This document shows positions 27,901 to 40,400 of a stretch of 64,000 nucleotides of DNA, one piece after another. A program made the position numbers and the translations under genes. Source of the DNA: Siniperca chuatsi (Eukaryota > Chordata > Actinopteri > Centrarchiformes > Sinipercidae); NCBI RefSeq assembly GCF_020085105.1, contig NC_058043.1:17908167-17972166 (forward strand), written 5' to 3'. Numbering within the stretch: position 1 is the stretch's first letter; each line of letters starts with the position of its first letter. Under the pieces are notes generated by a model, which saw nothing but the letters and a program-made list of their open reading frames with translations, searched no databases and was not told the origin of the DNA.

Positions 27901-30900
27901 AGACGTCCCCTAGAGCAGGTACCCCAGTAGGGGCACTGTTGGGGGTGGTGCCTCCCCCAACCCCCATGGGGATGCTAAATCCCAACATGACGCCTGTGTC
28001 AGGTAACCCCTCATAGATGCAGATGGATCCCCAGTGTAAACTAGAAGGCTGGAATAAGAAGCTGAACTGCTAGATATATTCACATTAGTTTCCTAATCAC
28101 ACCCATGTCAGCATGTTTGTGATGTTGCAGTGTTGTGATTTAATTTTTAGTTGCTTCTAACATCATTTGATAAGCCCAAACCTTGATTGTTGTACTCTTT
28201 ATTCTTCAACCTTCACATCATGGTAGACTCCACATATCTCTATGTGAATGCAGAACATGAAGTGGAAAGGTTGCTGTACACCATTTGAAGATTGGGACTG
28301 AAAAATGAATTAGTGCTTGACAGTCGTGCATGTGCAAGTTGTTTTCATTGTGCATTTTTCATTTGCGTGGCCTTTATACCCACCCATATCCATCATAATG
28401 ATGTGTTGATTAAATTAAAGCATATATATTAACATATGTCTGCATGCTTGGTAGTGAATTAGTTGATGCATGTTTGACTGATGCATGTTGCTGTCTTGTG
28501 TTACTACTGTTCCTTCCTAACAAGGTATGATGGGTGCATATAGGTCAGCTATGATGCCCCCGCAGGGCCACGTTGGAGGCATGGTTAGTATGACTGGCAT
28601 ACCACCACATCACATGGGGGTGCCTGTCTTTCCCCAACATCTCCTGCCCGTTATGCCTGGGTTTCCTGGAATGCCATACTTTGGTAAGAGTGCTGTCATA
28701 GCCACCCCACCTGCCACGCAGTTGCTTCCTGTCTACCAATCTGACTCGCTGGAGGGGCTACCTGTACCAATAGGCTGAGGTCCTTGAGTTGATGACTAGT
28801 CAGTTGAGAGCATATAGCCTCAGCTGGGGCTTGGTTATTTGTACAGTTCATTATCAGTAGGCTTGTTGGTAATGTGTCATTGAGAGAAACCTGATATTTG
28901 AATTAATAAATTCAAAATTGGCATTCCTAAGTTTATAATGCAGATTAATGACACAGGTTAATTTCAGTATTGGACTTTGAATGTAGTATTTGTAATATAA
29001 ACCAATATCAAGTGGGCCACTGCACATTTTGACAGTGTCTTGATGTTGAATTACCCCACAGGTGTCCATGCTGTGGGAGGTGGACCTGGAGGAGGAAACA
29101 TTCATGGATCCCAGGTAATCTATAAGGCTCTGGTAGAAAGTAATCACTGCAAACCATATGTAAGATCAGAGTTTAGATACATGTCAGTGCCTTGATGCAG
29201 ATCTATGTGTTCACAGAAGGATATGAGACTCCTCGATAACATCAACAAATGTATTAGGTTAAGTTCACATCAAGCTATTCTAAAACATTTTCAGTGTTTT
29301 TTCGGTCTTTTTCTAGTTTTATCCAATCTGGAATAGTTGGCTTGGATGCAGGGGTGGGGCAGGCCTACTGACTGTTTGTGGACCCTCTTCCCCAGTGACT
29401 GAATAATATAATCAGTAATATTGTTCATTAACAGTATAGAAATTGTCAAAAGTATGCCTACTGAATCATAAAAAATTGGAACACTTGTTCACAGTTTATT
29501 ATTTTAAGCCCTGTATGATATTACTATAATATTCCTATCATATTTCTGTCTGAACTTAGAACTATGTGGTATAGTTAAAGGGAAAATTCTGCATTTTTTA
29601 TGTGGATTTAAGTAACTTACAATGAGCTTAAAATACTGTACTACTTCAAGTACCACATTTGACCTATTCTACATAGAATTTAAAAATATTCATGGAGTAA
29701 CTCGTGATTTTGCTCTGTTGTATTTACACCTGGTATCGTGGTGTACCCAATATTATCTTAGTATTAATTTATCATATCATATAATAGTAAAATATGTTCT
29801 TTTGTAGCTACTTTTTTCATATATCTTCATAATAATTTATGATGGTGTGTCCTGTCCAGAGTCTCTCCAGATAACAGGGAAGAGATTCTCAGTCTGCCGC
29901 AATCTGCAGCAGCCAAAGCTGAACAGAGTAGGCAGAATATTTATAAAACACCCACATTACCATCCTCACTGTTTGATTTCAGTATGAATAAAATCAGCAG
30001 TATTACCGACTCATCCCTAATGCTAAGATTAGCAGAACAGTTTGCAGCCACAAATCCACCACACTAAACTAGTTTCTCTGTTAGTGTCACTAATGTCAAA
30101 CAGACAAACGCACACACACTGTTTTTTTTTACCTACCTACAGTAGCTCTGTGTTTCTCAAAGATGCCTGGTTCAACTCCAAGATAATGAATTATTCAGTT
30201 AACTCCAAACAACAAACTAAATACAAGTTAAAGTCCAGTTGTAGATGTCCATTCTTCTGTTTCATACTGGCAAACCTGCCAGTGACTGAAAAAATTAGAG
30301 GAACACACGACAAGGTTCGCAAAAAAAGCTGCTCTGCCTTAATGCATCTGTACACCATTTTTTTTCCCCCCATTTTGCAGTAGCCTTTTGTAGACTGTAG
30401 CCCTGAAAAAAAAATCCGCCCGTCGTTAATTCAAAATGGGACACAGATCAATGTCAAAAGTATTTTGCAACTTGTGTAACTGACTCATTTATGTCAAACT
30501 AAATTTATTATAAAATTTAGCATTTTTGAAAAATTATTATTTATGTTTTTAAAAAAAAAAGAAAAAAGGAAGAAAGCAAAATTGGGCTCCTTTATTGGGC
30601 CCCTTGGTGAGTGTGGGCTCCCCCATAAAACCCACTATTGCTTGGATGGCAAACCTTGTGCTTCAAGCCATAATCAACAGACCATGCACAACCACTATGT
30701 GACACACCAGTTGCAGATTGGGGATTTAATTAGATCAAGATATTGATGAAGATGATATGGTGTGTGAATTCCAATCTGAACCAGAGAAATAATAGTTCTT
30801 TTTTCATCAGATGGGTTTGATGGGCCCAGGTCTGCAGGCTCCACCACCGTACCCAGGACAAGGCCAGATGGGACAACCTGCTCTCCAGCAGCCCTCCACC

Positions 30901-31538
30901 CCGGTGTTTGTGTCCCCACCAGCTAAGTCTCAGCGGCTGCTCCACTCTGAGGCGTACCTGAGATACATCGAGGGCCTTACTCCAGAGTCCTCTTCCATTA
31001 GCAAGTGGGACCAAGCTCTTTCAGGTTAATCTTGTTTTTTGATTGCAAGTGATTAAGTCTACATAAAATTACGATCACAATGGCTAACATAGCTTGGGAG
31101 ATAATGTATTTCTGGGTCCTGGGACTTTTATCAGTGACCCCTGATTTGAGCATAAATCAATACAGTAGACTTTCACATTTTTTTTGTAATATGTTTGCAG
31201 TGATCCTCTTAGGGTGCAAGACACATGCACTGAAATATTTTTGTACACTAATTAAAACCTTTTAAAAGATTATCAACATCATATTCAGTAATCCTAATGG
31301 GTTATTAACAAATTAATGTAAAATGGTGAAAATCCCCAGATATGTAATTTAATGTTATATTTGTGCGCTTTCAGTTCAAAAACAAGATGTGCGCCTGACA
31401 AAAGAGCAAGAGAGTAGACTACCATCCCACTGGCTGAAGAGTAAGGGGGCCCACAAGACAATGGCAGATGCACTTTGGCGACTCCGTGACCTGATGCTGC
31501 GAGACACCCTAAACATCCGTCAGACGCACAACCCGTAG
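18971..31538 (+). CDS. pbrm1: PBRM1 / polybromo-1 (BAF180), complete, 29 coding exons
   Basis: Exons: 18971-19111, 19250-19347, 19852-19999, 20131-20280, 20999-21115, 21201-21269, 21358-21456, 21548-21633, 21719-21804, 21944-22160, 22768-22909, 23084-23178, 23294-23573, 23778-23883, 24031-24670, 24795-25006, 25115-25300, 25491-25648, 25763-26014, 26106-26251, 26623-26780, 26901-27084, 27244-27445, 27540-27741, 27850-28002, 28525-28683, 29062-29114, 30811-31024, 31375-31538. They total 4917 bases (1638 aa; human isoforms about 1580-1700). Six bromodomains follow in order. The first five keep the acetyl-lysine Asn block ([35 protein letters not shown]) and the sixth, more divergent, is in 24430-24900. 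Two BAH domains (25190-25900, 26160-27084), an HMG box ([16 protein letters not shown], 27580-27741) and a Pro/Gly tail ending [14 protein letters not shown] complete it. PBRM1 is the targeting subunit of the PBAF SWI/SNF remodeller in the nucleus. The exon ending at 20280 has a weak donor (GTCATT). Confidence 0.96.
19424..19805. mobile_element. Non-autonomous DNA transposon (MITE) in a PBRM1 intron
   Basis: The left end (about 19424-19445, AAAGGAGCAGTGTGTAGGAT) and right end (about 19784-19805) are imperfect inverted repeats: the right end read backwards is TTAAAGTGTGTAACATTTAG, with six bases missing relative to the left. The interior has no transposase. The ends match a very common fish MITE family as I remember it (hAT-like by termini, an inference). 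It sits between the two exons that split bromodomain 1. Confidence 0.75.
27850..28002 (+). other. pbrm1: PBRM1 cassette exon (probably alternatively spliced)
   Basis: This 153-base exon encodes an Arg/Glu-rich start ([16 protein letters not shown]) and a Pro-rich end ([12 protein letters not shown]). It begins and ends in phase 1. The upstream exon ends in G and the downstream one starts GT ATG ATG, so skipping it leaves the frame intact and gives EYEGMMG, the junction of the shorter human isoform. The inclusion form matches the longer human isoform. Confidence 0.7.
29115..30810. other. Large PBRM1 intron without recognised content
   Basis: This 1.7-kb intron separates two tail exons. It holds AT-rich sequence, an A-run at about 30550-30560 and a GGGCCCC-type word pair near 30590-30605, but nothing I can assign to a repeat family with confidence. 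Confidence 0.45.
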
Positions 31539-31912
31539 CATGCTGGTGTTCTGAGCCTCTGTTCCCTCTGTACCTGTGAGACAGGAAGACGATTAAGCTC
31601 ACTAAAAGTGTTCCCTTTGTGTTGTCATTTAAAAAATGTGTTTGTAGTCATAAAAGCTGCTTTCTGTGTTGAAGCTGTTTTTTGTTTTACATTTCTGATA
31701 TACTGTTCTAAGTGCATTATTGTGAATGGCTGTCATTATGTGATAATTGCCTTCATGCTTTCACAATTAAAATGTGAAGAGTTCAATTTGGCTGTATTAT
31801 TTATTTACTTAAGCTCTACTGTATGATGAACTGTAATACAATAGCTGTCACTTGCAAAGATCACTTCTAAGTTGTAATTTAAGCATCTTTTAAAAGTAGA
31901 AAAGACATTTCA

Positions 31913-31913
<1 letters not shown>

Positions 31914-31948
<35 letters not shown>

Positions 31949-31953
31949 CACAC
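31914..31953. repeat. (GT)n(TA)n(CA)n self-complementary microsatellite
   Basis: A GT run passes into about twelve TA units and then ACACAC, so the whole tract is close to a perfect palindrome. It lies 0.4 kb after the PBRM1 stop and about 0.25 kb before the presumed CSE1L first exon. Confidence 0.9.
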
Positions 31954-32059
31954 TCTTCATATAGTGGAGATGATTAATAATCTTTAATCGGAAAATGTAA
32001 TGATTATTTAATATAAAGTTGCCTTGTGTTGCTGAACTTGATAGAGACCAAGCAAGGGG

Positions 32060-32225
32060 CGTGTGTTACAGCTTTCGCCTGACATCTGCGCTTGCGCAGT
32101 ATACTGACCGCGCAGTTCCTTTTGCTCCAGACGTTTGAAAGCTCAAAGCTGGCACGGCGAGCACGTCTGAACGGTTAGTAGTGCCTCCCCATCCCATCCC
32201 ATCCTGACTGAAATTTACTGTAACG
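32060..32225 (+). promoter_or_regulatory. Candidate CSE1L promoter and non-coding first exon
   Basis: A strong donor (CG then GTAAGA) at 32225/32226 ends a GC-richer stretch containing two GCGCAGT words (from about 32094 and 32111) that resemble NRF1 half-sites. The coding start lies 0.86 kb downstream in the next exon (acceptor 33074-33075). The start of transcription is inferred, not seen. Confidence 0.4.
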
Positions 32226-33089
32226 GTAAGACGTCCCAATGCTTTAGTAGTTATTATATCCAGTAATACGGGATTCAAACGTTTAAATTGGATCATAGTC
32301 CAATATTTTGCGAGTAAATGCGTAATGTTCGGGAATTAGCTAACTTTGTGGTTAGCAGAAAACACATTAGCAAGCTAGCGCTAACATTAGCAGGCTGACT
32401 TGGAGGGGACCGGCTGCTGGATCAGTCTATTCACTGGAATAGGGATATCGCTTTCCATGCTGCTTTAGATAGTTTTGTACGTTATGTTGTTAGTTCTGGA
32501 CAGTGAAGCAATAGATAACTTCTGTTAAATATAACTTTATATAAGGTCAAGTTCATGCGATATCCCGACCACCATGTGCTTATACTTGAACTTGCAGAAG
32601 ACTACTGCTAGCTTAAACATTAGACTGCATAAACCGATCTAGAGTCAGCGGGGCCAACTGAGCTAATGCCATATTGAGCCAATGTAGCCAGTCTAGCTAG
32701 GTTAGCTGCTAGCAAGCTAACGTCAACGGCAAACTCAATGCAAACTGATGACTGAAACCAGCAGAGGAGCTGTAAATTTAGTATCAAGAATTGCTCTTAC
32801 TTGTTAGACAGAGCAGTGAGGTTTTTATCACAACACGGACAACAGTTTAGTAAACTTAGCACACATAAGGTTACTTTTAAGTAACGTTAATCTGATCTTA
32901 CAGGAACCAAGGCACACGTTTTAGTAACGCATTGCTAAAATTTGTGTACAGGATTACTCAGCATTTAGATAAAATCCATCCATATGTAGTAAGGCAAGTA
33001 GCATTTTGAGCAAGTTGCTGCCACACACCGGTTTATCTCTTTCATTAATTCACTCACTGATTTTCTTGCCCTTAGTTAACGTTACGAGC

Positions 33090-36000
33090 ATGGAACTGAA
33101 TGATGCCAACCTACAAACCCTCACCGAGTTCCTCAGAAAAACACTGGACCCAGACCCAGCAGTCAGACGTCCAGGTAATACGACTTAATGACATAGCATT
33201 AACTGAACATATCTTAATACGGAGTATAAAGAATATTGTTCTCATTGACCTAAGTGTTCACTTGGTTGTGTAATCTCTGTCTTGCAACACCTGTTTTCTA
33301 TTGATCTTTTTTCTTTCTTAGCGGAAAAGTTTCTTGAATCTGTGGAAGGAAACCAGAACTACCCCTTATTACTACTCACTTTGCTTGAGAAGTCCCAAGA
33401 CAACGTGATTCGTGTCTGTGCTGCCGTTACATTCAAGAACTACATCAAAAGAAACTGGCGTATTGTGAGTCTCACAAAGTAACATCAAGTTTACATGTTG
33501 TTACTGTATGGGACAAACTGTATGTAAAGTAACATTTAGTACGAAGTGTAAAGAGAACCATTGTTGTATTAGTTTTTTTTGACCGAGTTTATTATCCTGC
33601 TTCTTTGATATGTTTTCCGAAAGGTTGAAGATGAACCAAACAAAGTCTCTGATCCAGACCGAACAGCGATCAAAGCAAACATAGTCAATTTGATGCTAAG
33701 CAGCCCAGAACAGATTCAAAAACAGGTATGCCCTCATATGTCAGTGATCAAAGTGTCGGATTTGAAGGTGTGATGGAATATGCTCAATCAAGTCCGTGTT
33801 TATCCTATGCATTTCCACAGTTGAGTGATGCCATCAGTATCATAGGAAGGGAAGATTTCCCTCAAAAATGGCCTGACCTGCTAACCGAGATGGTGACCCG
33901 CTTCAGGAGTGGAGACTTCCACATCATCAATGGAGTGCTTCGTACAGCACATTCCCTCTTCAAGAGGTAGAGCTCACTTCTTAATGGTTTAAAATGTGTT
34001 TATGATTAACTTTAAACAGAAATTGTCAAATCTTTTCTGTCCCCCCTTATTTTTTTGAAGGTACCGCCATGAGTTCAAGTCAAATGAGCTTTGGTCAGAG
34101 ATCAAACTAGTACTGGACACATTTGCCCTACCTCTGACAGAGCTGTTCAAGGTTTGTAATGACTTGGAGTTCAATTACCAAAACACTTACAAGTAAACCA
34201 GTTGTTATATAACATCTAACAAATATTGAAATGTTTGATGTAGTTATGACATTCCAATACGAAGAAGTATTTATAGCAAATTTTATCTCTTCCTTGCTGT
34301 AGGCCACTATTGAGTTGTGTCAGACTCATGCTACAGACGTCAATGCCTTGAAGGTCCTCTTCTCTTCCCTCACACTCATCTCGAAGCTGTTCTACAGTCT
34401 TAACTTCCAGGTCAGTTTATTTTGCTTTGCACTTCAAGGCTTTGTTGTTTTGGACAATTGCATTGTCCCTTTCATAGCTAAGGTTTTTGTGGTTCTTGAT
34501 GTTCAGGGAAGTCTCATGTTTCCATTTTAAAGACTTGATGTTATAGGTGTCAGCACCTTTTGATAGTCACAACATATTAAGGAACAGCAAATTTTTGGTT
34601 TATTTAATTTAGGGCAGGGGCGATTCATCAATGTTATCAATTACGGAAATAAATCTATTTGCATATTGTGAGTTGGCGCGTCGTAATGAGAAATGGCTTC
34701 ACCCGGTCAAAGCATAGATTCCCCCGGAGAACAAGCCGCAGCTGAAAAACCTTGCTCACAATCTCCCTTCGCTCTACCCTTCCCGTGCTGTCTACTGACA
34801 ATTGCACATGCTCTGCAGAGAAACACACAGAGAGAGAGGCCTACTTATGCCGTTGTTTTGTAGTGTTTTTTGGGCGACTTTATAAAACATAATAATGACG
34901 AAGAAAGTCAACAGAGCAGAAACTAAACAGAATGAGGCGGGGCAAGCCGTTTTGCGTGTGAACATGACCAGAGGTGTAGGTGTGTGCGTTCGTGCATGGG
35001 GAAAAAAGAGAACTGAAGGGAAAAGCAAGGTGAGCAGATTAAAGTAGTTTGTGAGTGAATTCAAAAATAAGGTAAAGAATTACATTGAATTAAAATGGTG
35101 ACTCAAGAAATAACCTACTAGAAATAGGGTCATTTATTCTTTCAAATATTATAATATTTTCAATAGACAAATATATTTTTTGTTGCATAATAATGCCCTG
35201 CAGTGCATACATTTGTTTCTTGTTAGATTTGCTTGTTTTTAAGAGAAAATGATTGAATAAAATTGAAATATTAATGAAAAGTTTTTGATATTTATTTTGG
35301 GTAAATTGTTATATTAAAGGTGGGGTATGCGATTCTGGAGAAATCCAATACCATAACAAATACCATGATATAGAGCGAACGACACAGTAAGTAATGTAAC
35401 TAACGATAGCTAGGTTGTGGGTTAGCTGTCCCTACAGTTGCTGCTGCGAAGCTAACAGCCAGAGAGGACGTGACGTTTCCCAGAGCCTGCAAGCCAGCTC
35501 CAGACAGCGATACTCACAACTCTTCTGCTACTATAGCTAACATCTCAACAACAGCATATCTTGGCAAACTAGAAAGTAAGCTGAGTGTCCATGGGCAAGT
35601 CATTTAACGTTACCTGACACACAACTCATGGCTAGAATAGTGTTGTGCAACTCTGTTCGAGCCACTTTCTTTATTTCCTACTTAAAGAGCCAGGACTGTT
35701 TTTCTGTTCTGAGTTTTTTTTTTTTCCTTTCTTCCCTTCAGTACACACTCTTAACGGACAGCTAGCAGACCGAGAGGAAATATTTGCTGAATTTGACAAA
35801 AAGACGTGTATCGGATTAGAATCGCATACCCCATCTTTTAATAGAGTAATAAAAAATTTAAAAATTAATTAATAAAAAAATTTGTCTTATAATAATCAAT
35901 AAATTAGTTGTTAGAATAATTAATACATTTGTTGTTAGATTAAGCAACTAATCAAAGAAATAATCGTTGATTTAAAAAAAAAAGTATCATTAGGTTCAGT

Positions 36001-37401
36001 CTTAGGTATATTGGTTGGTTGCATACAGTTTGACAGCTTATAACAGCTGTTGGCCTGCTGTATTGAGGGCCTTTAAACGACCACTAAATTGTTCTATTTG
36101 TCTCTTATTATTGACGTGGTCTTTAACATGTATGTAGCTAAACACTAGAAGTGTTGAGGTTTTTGTGTCTTGGTTGCTGCAAAAGTCAATATCACCAATT
36201 GCTGTCTGGCACATTAGATGAGATGAAAATATTTTACAGTTACAGATGTTTCAGCATTGGAATTGTTTTTGCAAGACTAACTAAAGCTCTTGGGAGCCAA
36301 TCATTCTGTCCACCTTTAAAGAGATAAGTTAAAATTGGTATAAAATTCATCCAAAGTTTCTCAAAAGCTGAATTGAAATGTTATTATGAATTGGAAATGA
36401 ATACAGTCAAATAGTTCATGAATAAATTGTAATACATTTGTAATTATTGCAAGACAATCATACACTACCACCGAAGTGTATGATTTGCACCATGTAGAGG
36501 TCCAGCCAGCTTCTGTTTTTAGCAATACATATACACTTTCATCAGGGATGTGAAATTCTTGCCTTCACTATACTCTGTATTATTACACAGGACCTTCCAG
36601 AGTTTTTTGAAGACAACATGGAAACCTGGATGACCAATTTCCACGGCCTACTGACTTTGGATAATAAACTTTTACAAACAGAAGTGAGTTTATTTATTTA
36701 TTTTTTTTCTCTAGCGATACGTTTTCAACACTGCTGTGCTATAGTGTTTTTTAACATTTGTGTGTTTGTGTCTCTTATGGCAATTCTGTAGGATGAGGAG
36801 GAAGCAGGTCTCCTGGAACTGCTGAAGTCTCAGATCTGTGACAATGCTGCTCTTTACGCTCAGAAGTACGATGAAGAATTCCAGCCGTATCTGCCGCGCT
36901 TCGTCACTGCTATCTGGAACCTTTTAGTTTCTACTGGCCAGGAAGTCAAATATGACCTGGTGAGAGGACTGATCCATGGCTGTGTTTCTGTGTTCTTTTT
37001 TGAAGTTCACTTTCCCCCGTACTAACAGTACACCTTAACTTTGTTGCAGCTGGTAAGCAATGCTATCCAGTTCTTGGCATCAGTCTGTGAAAGACCACAC
37101 TACAAGCATCTATTTGAGGACCAGAATACACTCACTAGCATTTGTGAAAAGGTCATTGTGCCCAACATGGAGTTCAGAAGTAAGTAAATGCTTTGTTTTG
37201 AGTCAGAGCTCTGCTTGCTTGGACACAAATATGTACTTGTATACTGTGTGATACTGAGCAGAATGCTTGTAATGTCTGATTAGGTGCTGATGAGGAGGCC
37301 TTTGAGGATAACTCTGAAGAATACATCCGGAGGGACCTTGAAGGATCTGGTAAAGATTTAGATTGATTATCACCTGATTGATTTTTTTCATTTCTTTTTT
37401 T

Positions 37402-37434
<33 letters not shown>

Positions 37435-40400
37435 TCATTTAGTCAGTCGGTTGGTTAGTTGGAATACATGCATCCAACGTTTCAATAGGTTTCCACATAC
37501 AGCTTGGAAAATAACAGGCCGTTAAAAGTATGCCAGTGATAACCATGTCCCCATTGTTAACCCTTTTCCTATCCTTCCTCAGACATTGACACTCGCCGTA
37601 GGGCGGCATGTGACTTGGTGAGAGGCCTTTGTAAATTTTTTGAGGGCCCTGTCACAGCAATCTTTTCTGGGTATGTGAACTCAATGCTGACAGAGTATGC
37701 CAAGAATCCCGGGGAGAACTGGAAACACAAAGATGCTGCCATCTATTTGGTCACATCACTGGCGTCTAAAGCGCAGACACAGAAGGTATTGTTGACTTTC
37801 ATTTTCAGAGAATTATTGAATGTATAACTGTTAATACAACACTTATAACACTTATGAACACTTATAATGAATAATTAGAATAATTTGCTCGTCCATAAGT
37901 TGTCTCTTTTTTCACCAGCATGGAATAACACAAGCCAATGAGTTGGTGAATCTGAATGAATTCTTTGTGAACCACATTCTCTCAGACTTAAAATCCCCCA
38001 ATGGTAAGAATACTCTTCTCAATATGCTGTAGAATTACAAAATGTATTATGTGTTACAATAGCTGGCTCACTTCAGGTTTGGCTGATCAGTTGATATAAA
38101 CACTGGCAATTTAATGTTAATTAACACATTAATTAACATCAAGCACTCAATTATCATTGTAGTTAATGAGTTCCCAGTGCTGAAGGCAGATGCCATCAAG
38201 TATGTCATGATCTTCAGAAGCCAGGTATGAGCTGTTACTTTCTCAGCAATTTGTTAAATTTCAAAAGGCAAAATGAATACATTACAGAGGACTTGGCTCT
38301 CTGTCCTTTTCCTTCAGCTTCCTAAGGAGCAGCTGCTACAGGCAGTTCCTCTACTGATAAGTCACCTGCAGGCAGAGAGCACAGTGGAGCACACTTATGC
38401 TGCCCATGCTTTGGAGAGGCTGTTCACTATGAGAGGCACCAACAACACCACACTGTAAGTATCAACAGTAAGATACTGATATTTGCTCACACATGTTTTT
38501 TCCCCAAATACATCAAAAGTGAGGAGTAATTGTATGGCGTATTATTGGAATATTCAAATAAGTTGGGATTTATTCTTTTCTGATCCTTAATATTAAAATT
38601 CTGTTAACTCACATGTCCTTGTCCAGTTTAGAGCAAGACAAATGTTTCCATATTTATTAAACAGGTTTCACATTCACATTAGTGTACATGTATTTGGAAT
38701 GACTGTAGATTGAACAAAATGTGCATTTTTTAACACTGAAATAAATATGGTAAAGCTGGACAAGCTGTGCATCTAAACCACATTAGGTGAAAGCGAACAT
38801 TTACTAAATATGTAATATTGTATGTGTGTAGTAATTACCCATATCTAATATTGGGAAGATTGCCTATTTACCTTTTTTGTTTCTCGAGGGATCAGTTGTA
38901 TATTACATTCACCCACAGCATTGCAATAATAGCAGTCCTTTTCGTTTCACAAAGTGTTTTTATAGACAACTGATATGAAACAACAAGGCAGTGTGTAAAG
39001 TCTGCTCAGACTTTTGCATCTATCTGTACAGCTACAAACCCATTATTCTAGCCAATCATCCTCTCTTTATGTTTTTCAGTATCACCCCTGCAGAGATGGC
39101 ACCTTTTACTGAACAGCTGCTCAACAACTTGTTCAAAGCACTGGCTGTTCCCGGTTCTGCAGAAAATGAATACATCATGAAAGGTATACCAGACTTTTCT
39201 GTCATCTAAATGCTCCCCATTAATATTTCTCAATCAGTATCAGACCAACTCCAGAGTTATTTTAAGTAGCCTTATGATGTCTTTGTTTTCTATTCTTTTT
39301 TTTTTTTGTAATACATTCTTTTTAAAGCCATCATGCGCAGCTTCTCCCTGCTGCAGGAGGCCATTGTTCCCTACATTCCCACTCTGATTGGCCAACTCAC
39401 TCATAAGCTCCTCTTAGTCAGCAAGGTAACACACACACTTTGTTACTATTTATGGATACAGATAAATTCACCAAGATTCTTGTTTGTTTAGTGGGATACA
39501 CATGTCAACTAATCCAAAATCTGTCACCCATTTTCAGAATCCCAGCAAGCCTCACTTTAACCACTACTTGTTTGAGTCCCTGTGCCTGTCTGTCCGGATC
39601 ACCTGCAAGGCCAACCCCACCACGGTCAGCAGCTTCGAGGAAGCACTCTTCCCCGTCTTCACTGAGATCCTTCAGAACGATGTCCAGGGTGTGTCAATTA
39701 TCTATGGAATTGATTTATCTACATGTAGATGATATGTTGATAAACACGGCTTGTGTCTGATAGAGGCAACTCCACTCATCCTCCTTTTTTCCGCTGTTGC
39801 AGAGTTTCTTCCATACGTGTTCCAGGTGATGTCTCTCCTCCTAGAGATCCACTCCAACTCTATTCCCTCTTCGTACATGGCTTTATTCCCTCACCTGCTG
39901 CAGCCGGCGCTATGGGAACGGACAGGAAACATCCCCCCTCTGGTGCGCCTGCTTCAGGCTTACCTGGAGAAGGGAAGTGCCACTATTGCTGGCTCTGCTG
40001 CAGATAAAATAGTAAGTGATGGCGGTGTTGTGCACAATAGAGAAAATGAATATGTTTTAGTTGTCTGCAGTTGATAACAATGATTGTATCTCTATTTTTA
40101 TTCTTAACATTTATAGATTGCATGATTTATTCATTGTGTGACCAGTATGTTGACACTTGGGTCTGGTCTTGCTCATCTTTCCCTCTCAGCCTGGCTTGCT
40201 TGGAGTTTTCCAAAAGCTTATTGCCTCTAAGGCCAATGACCACCAAGGTTTTTACCTTCTCAACAGCATCATAGAGCACATGCCCCCGTAAGTCCATTAT
40301 AGTTGTTTTCACAGTGGAATAAAATGTCGTACCTGGTGAAAGTGATTGGTTTAGGTTATGACCATTTTGTTGACTCAACATGTTTTTGTTTTTCTTTTGC

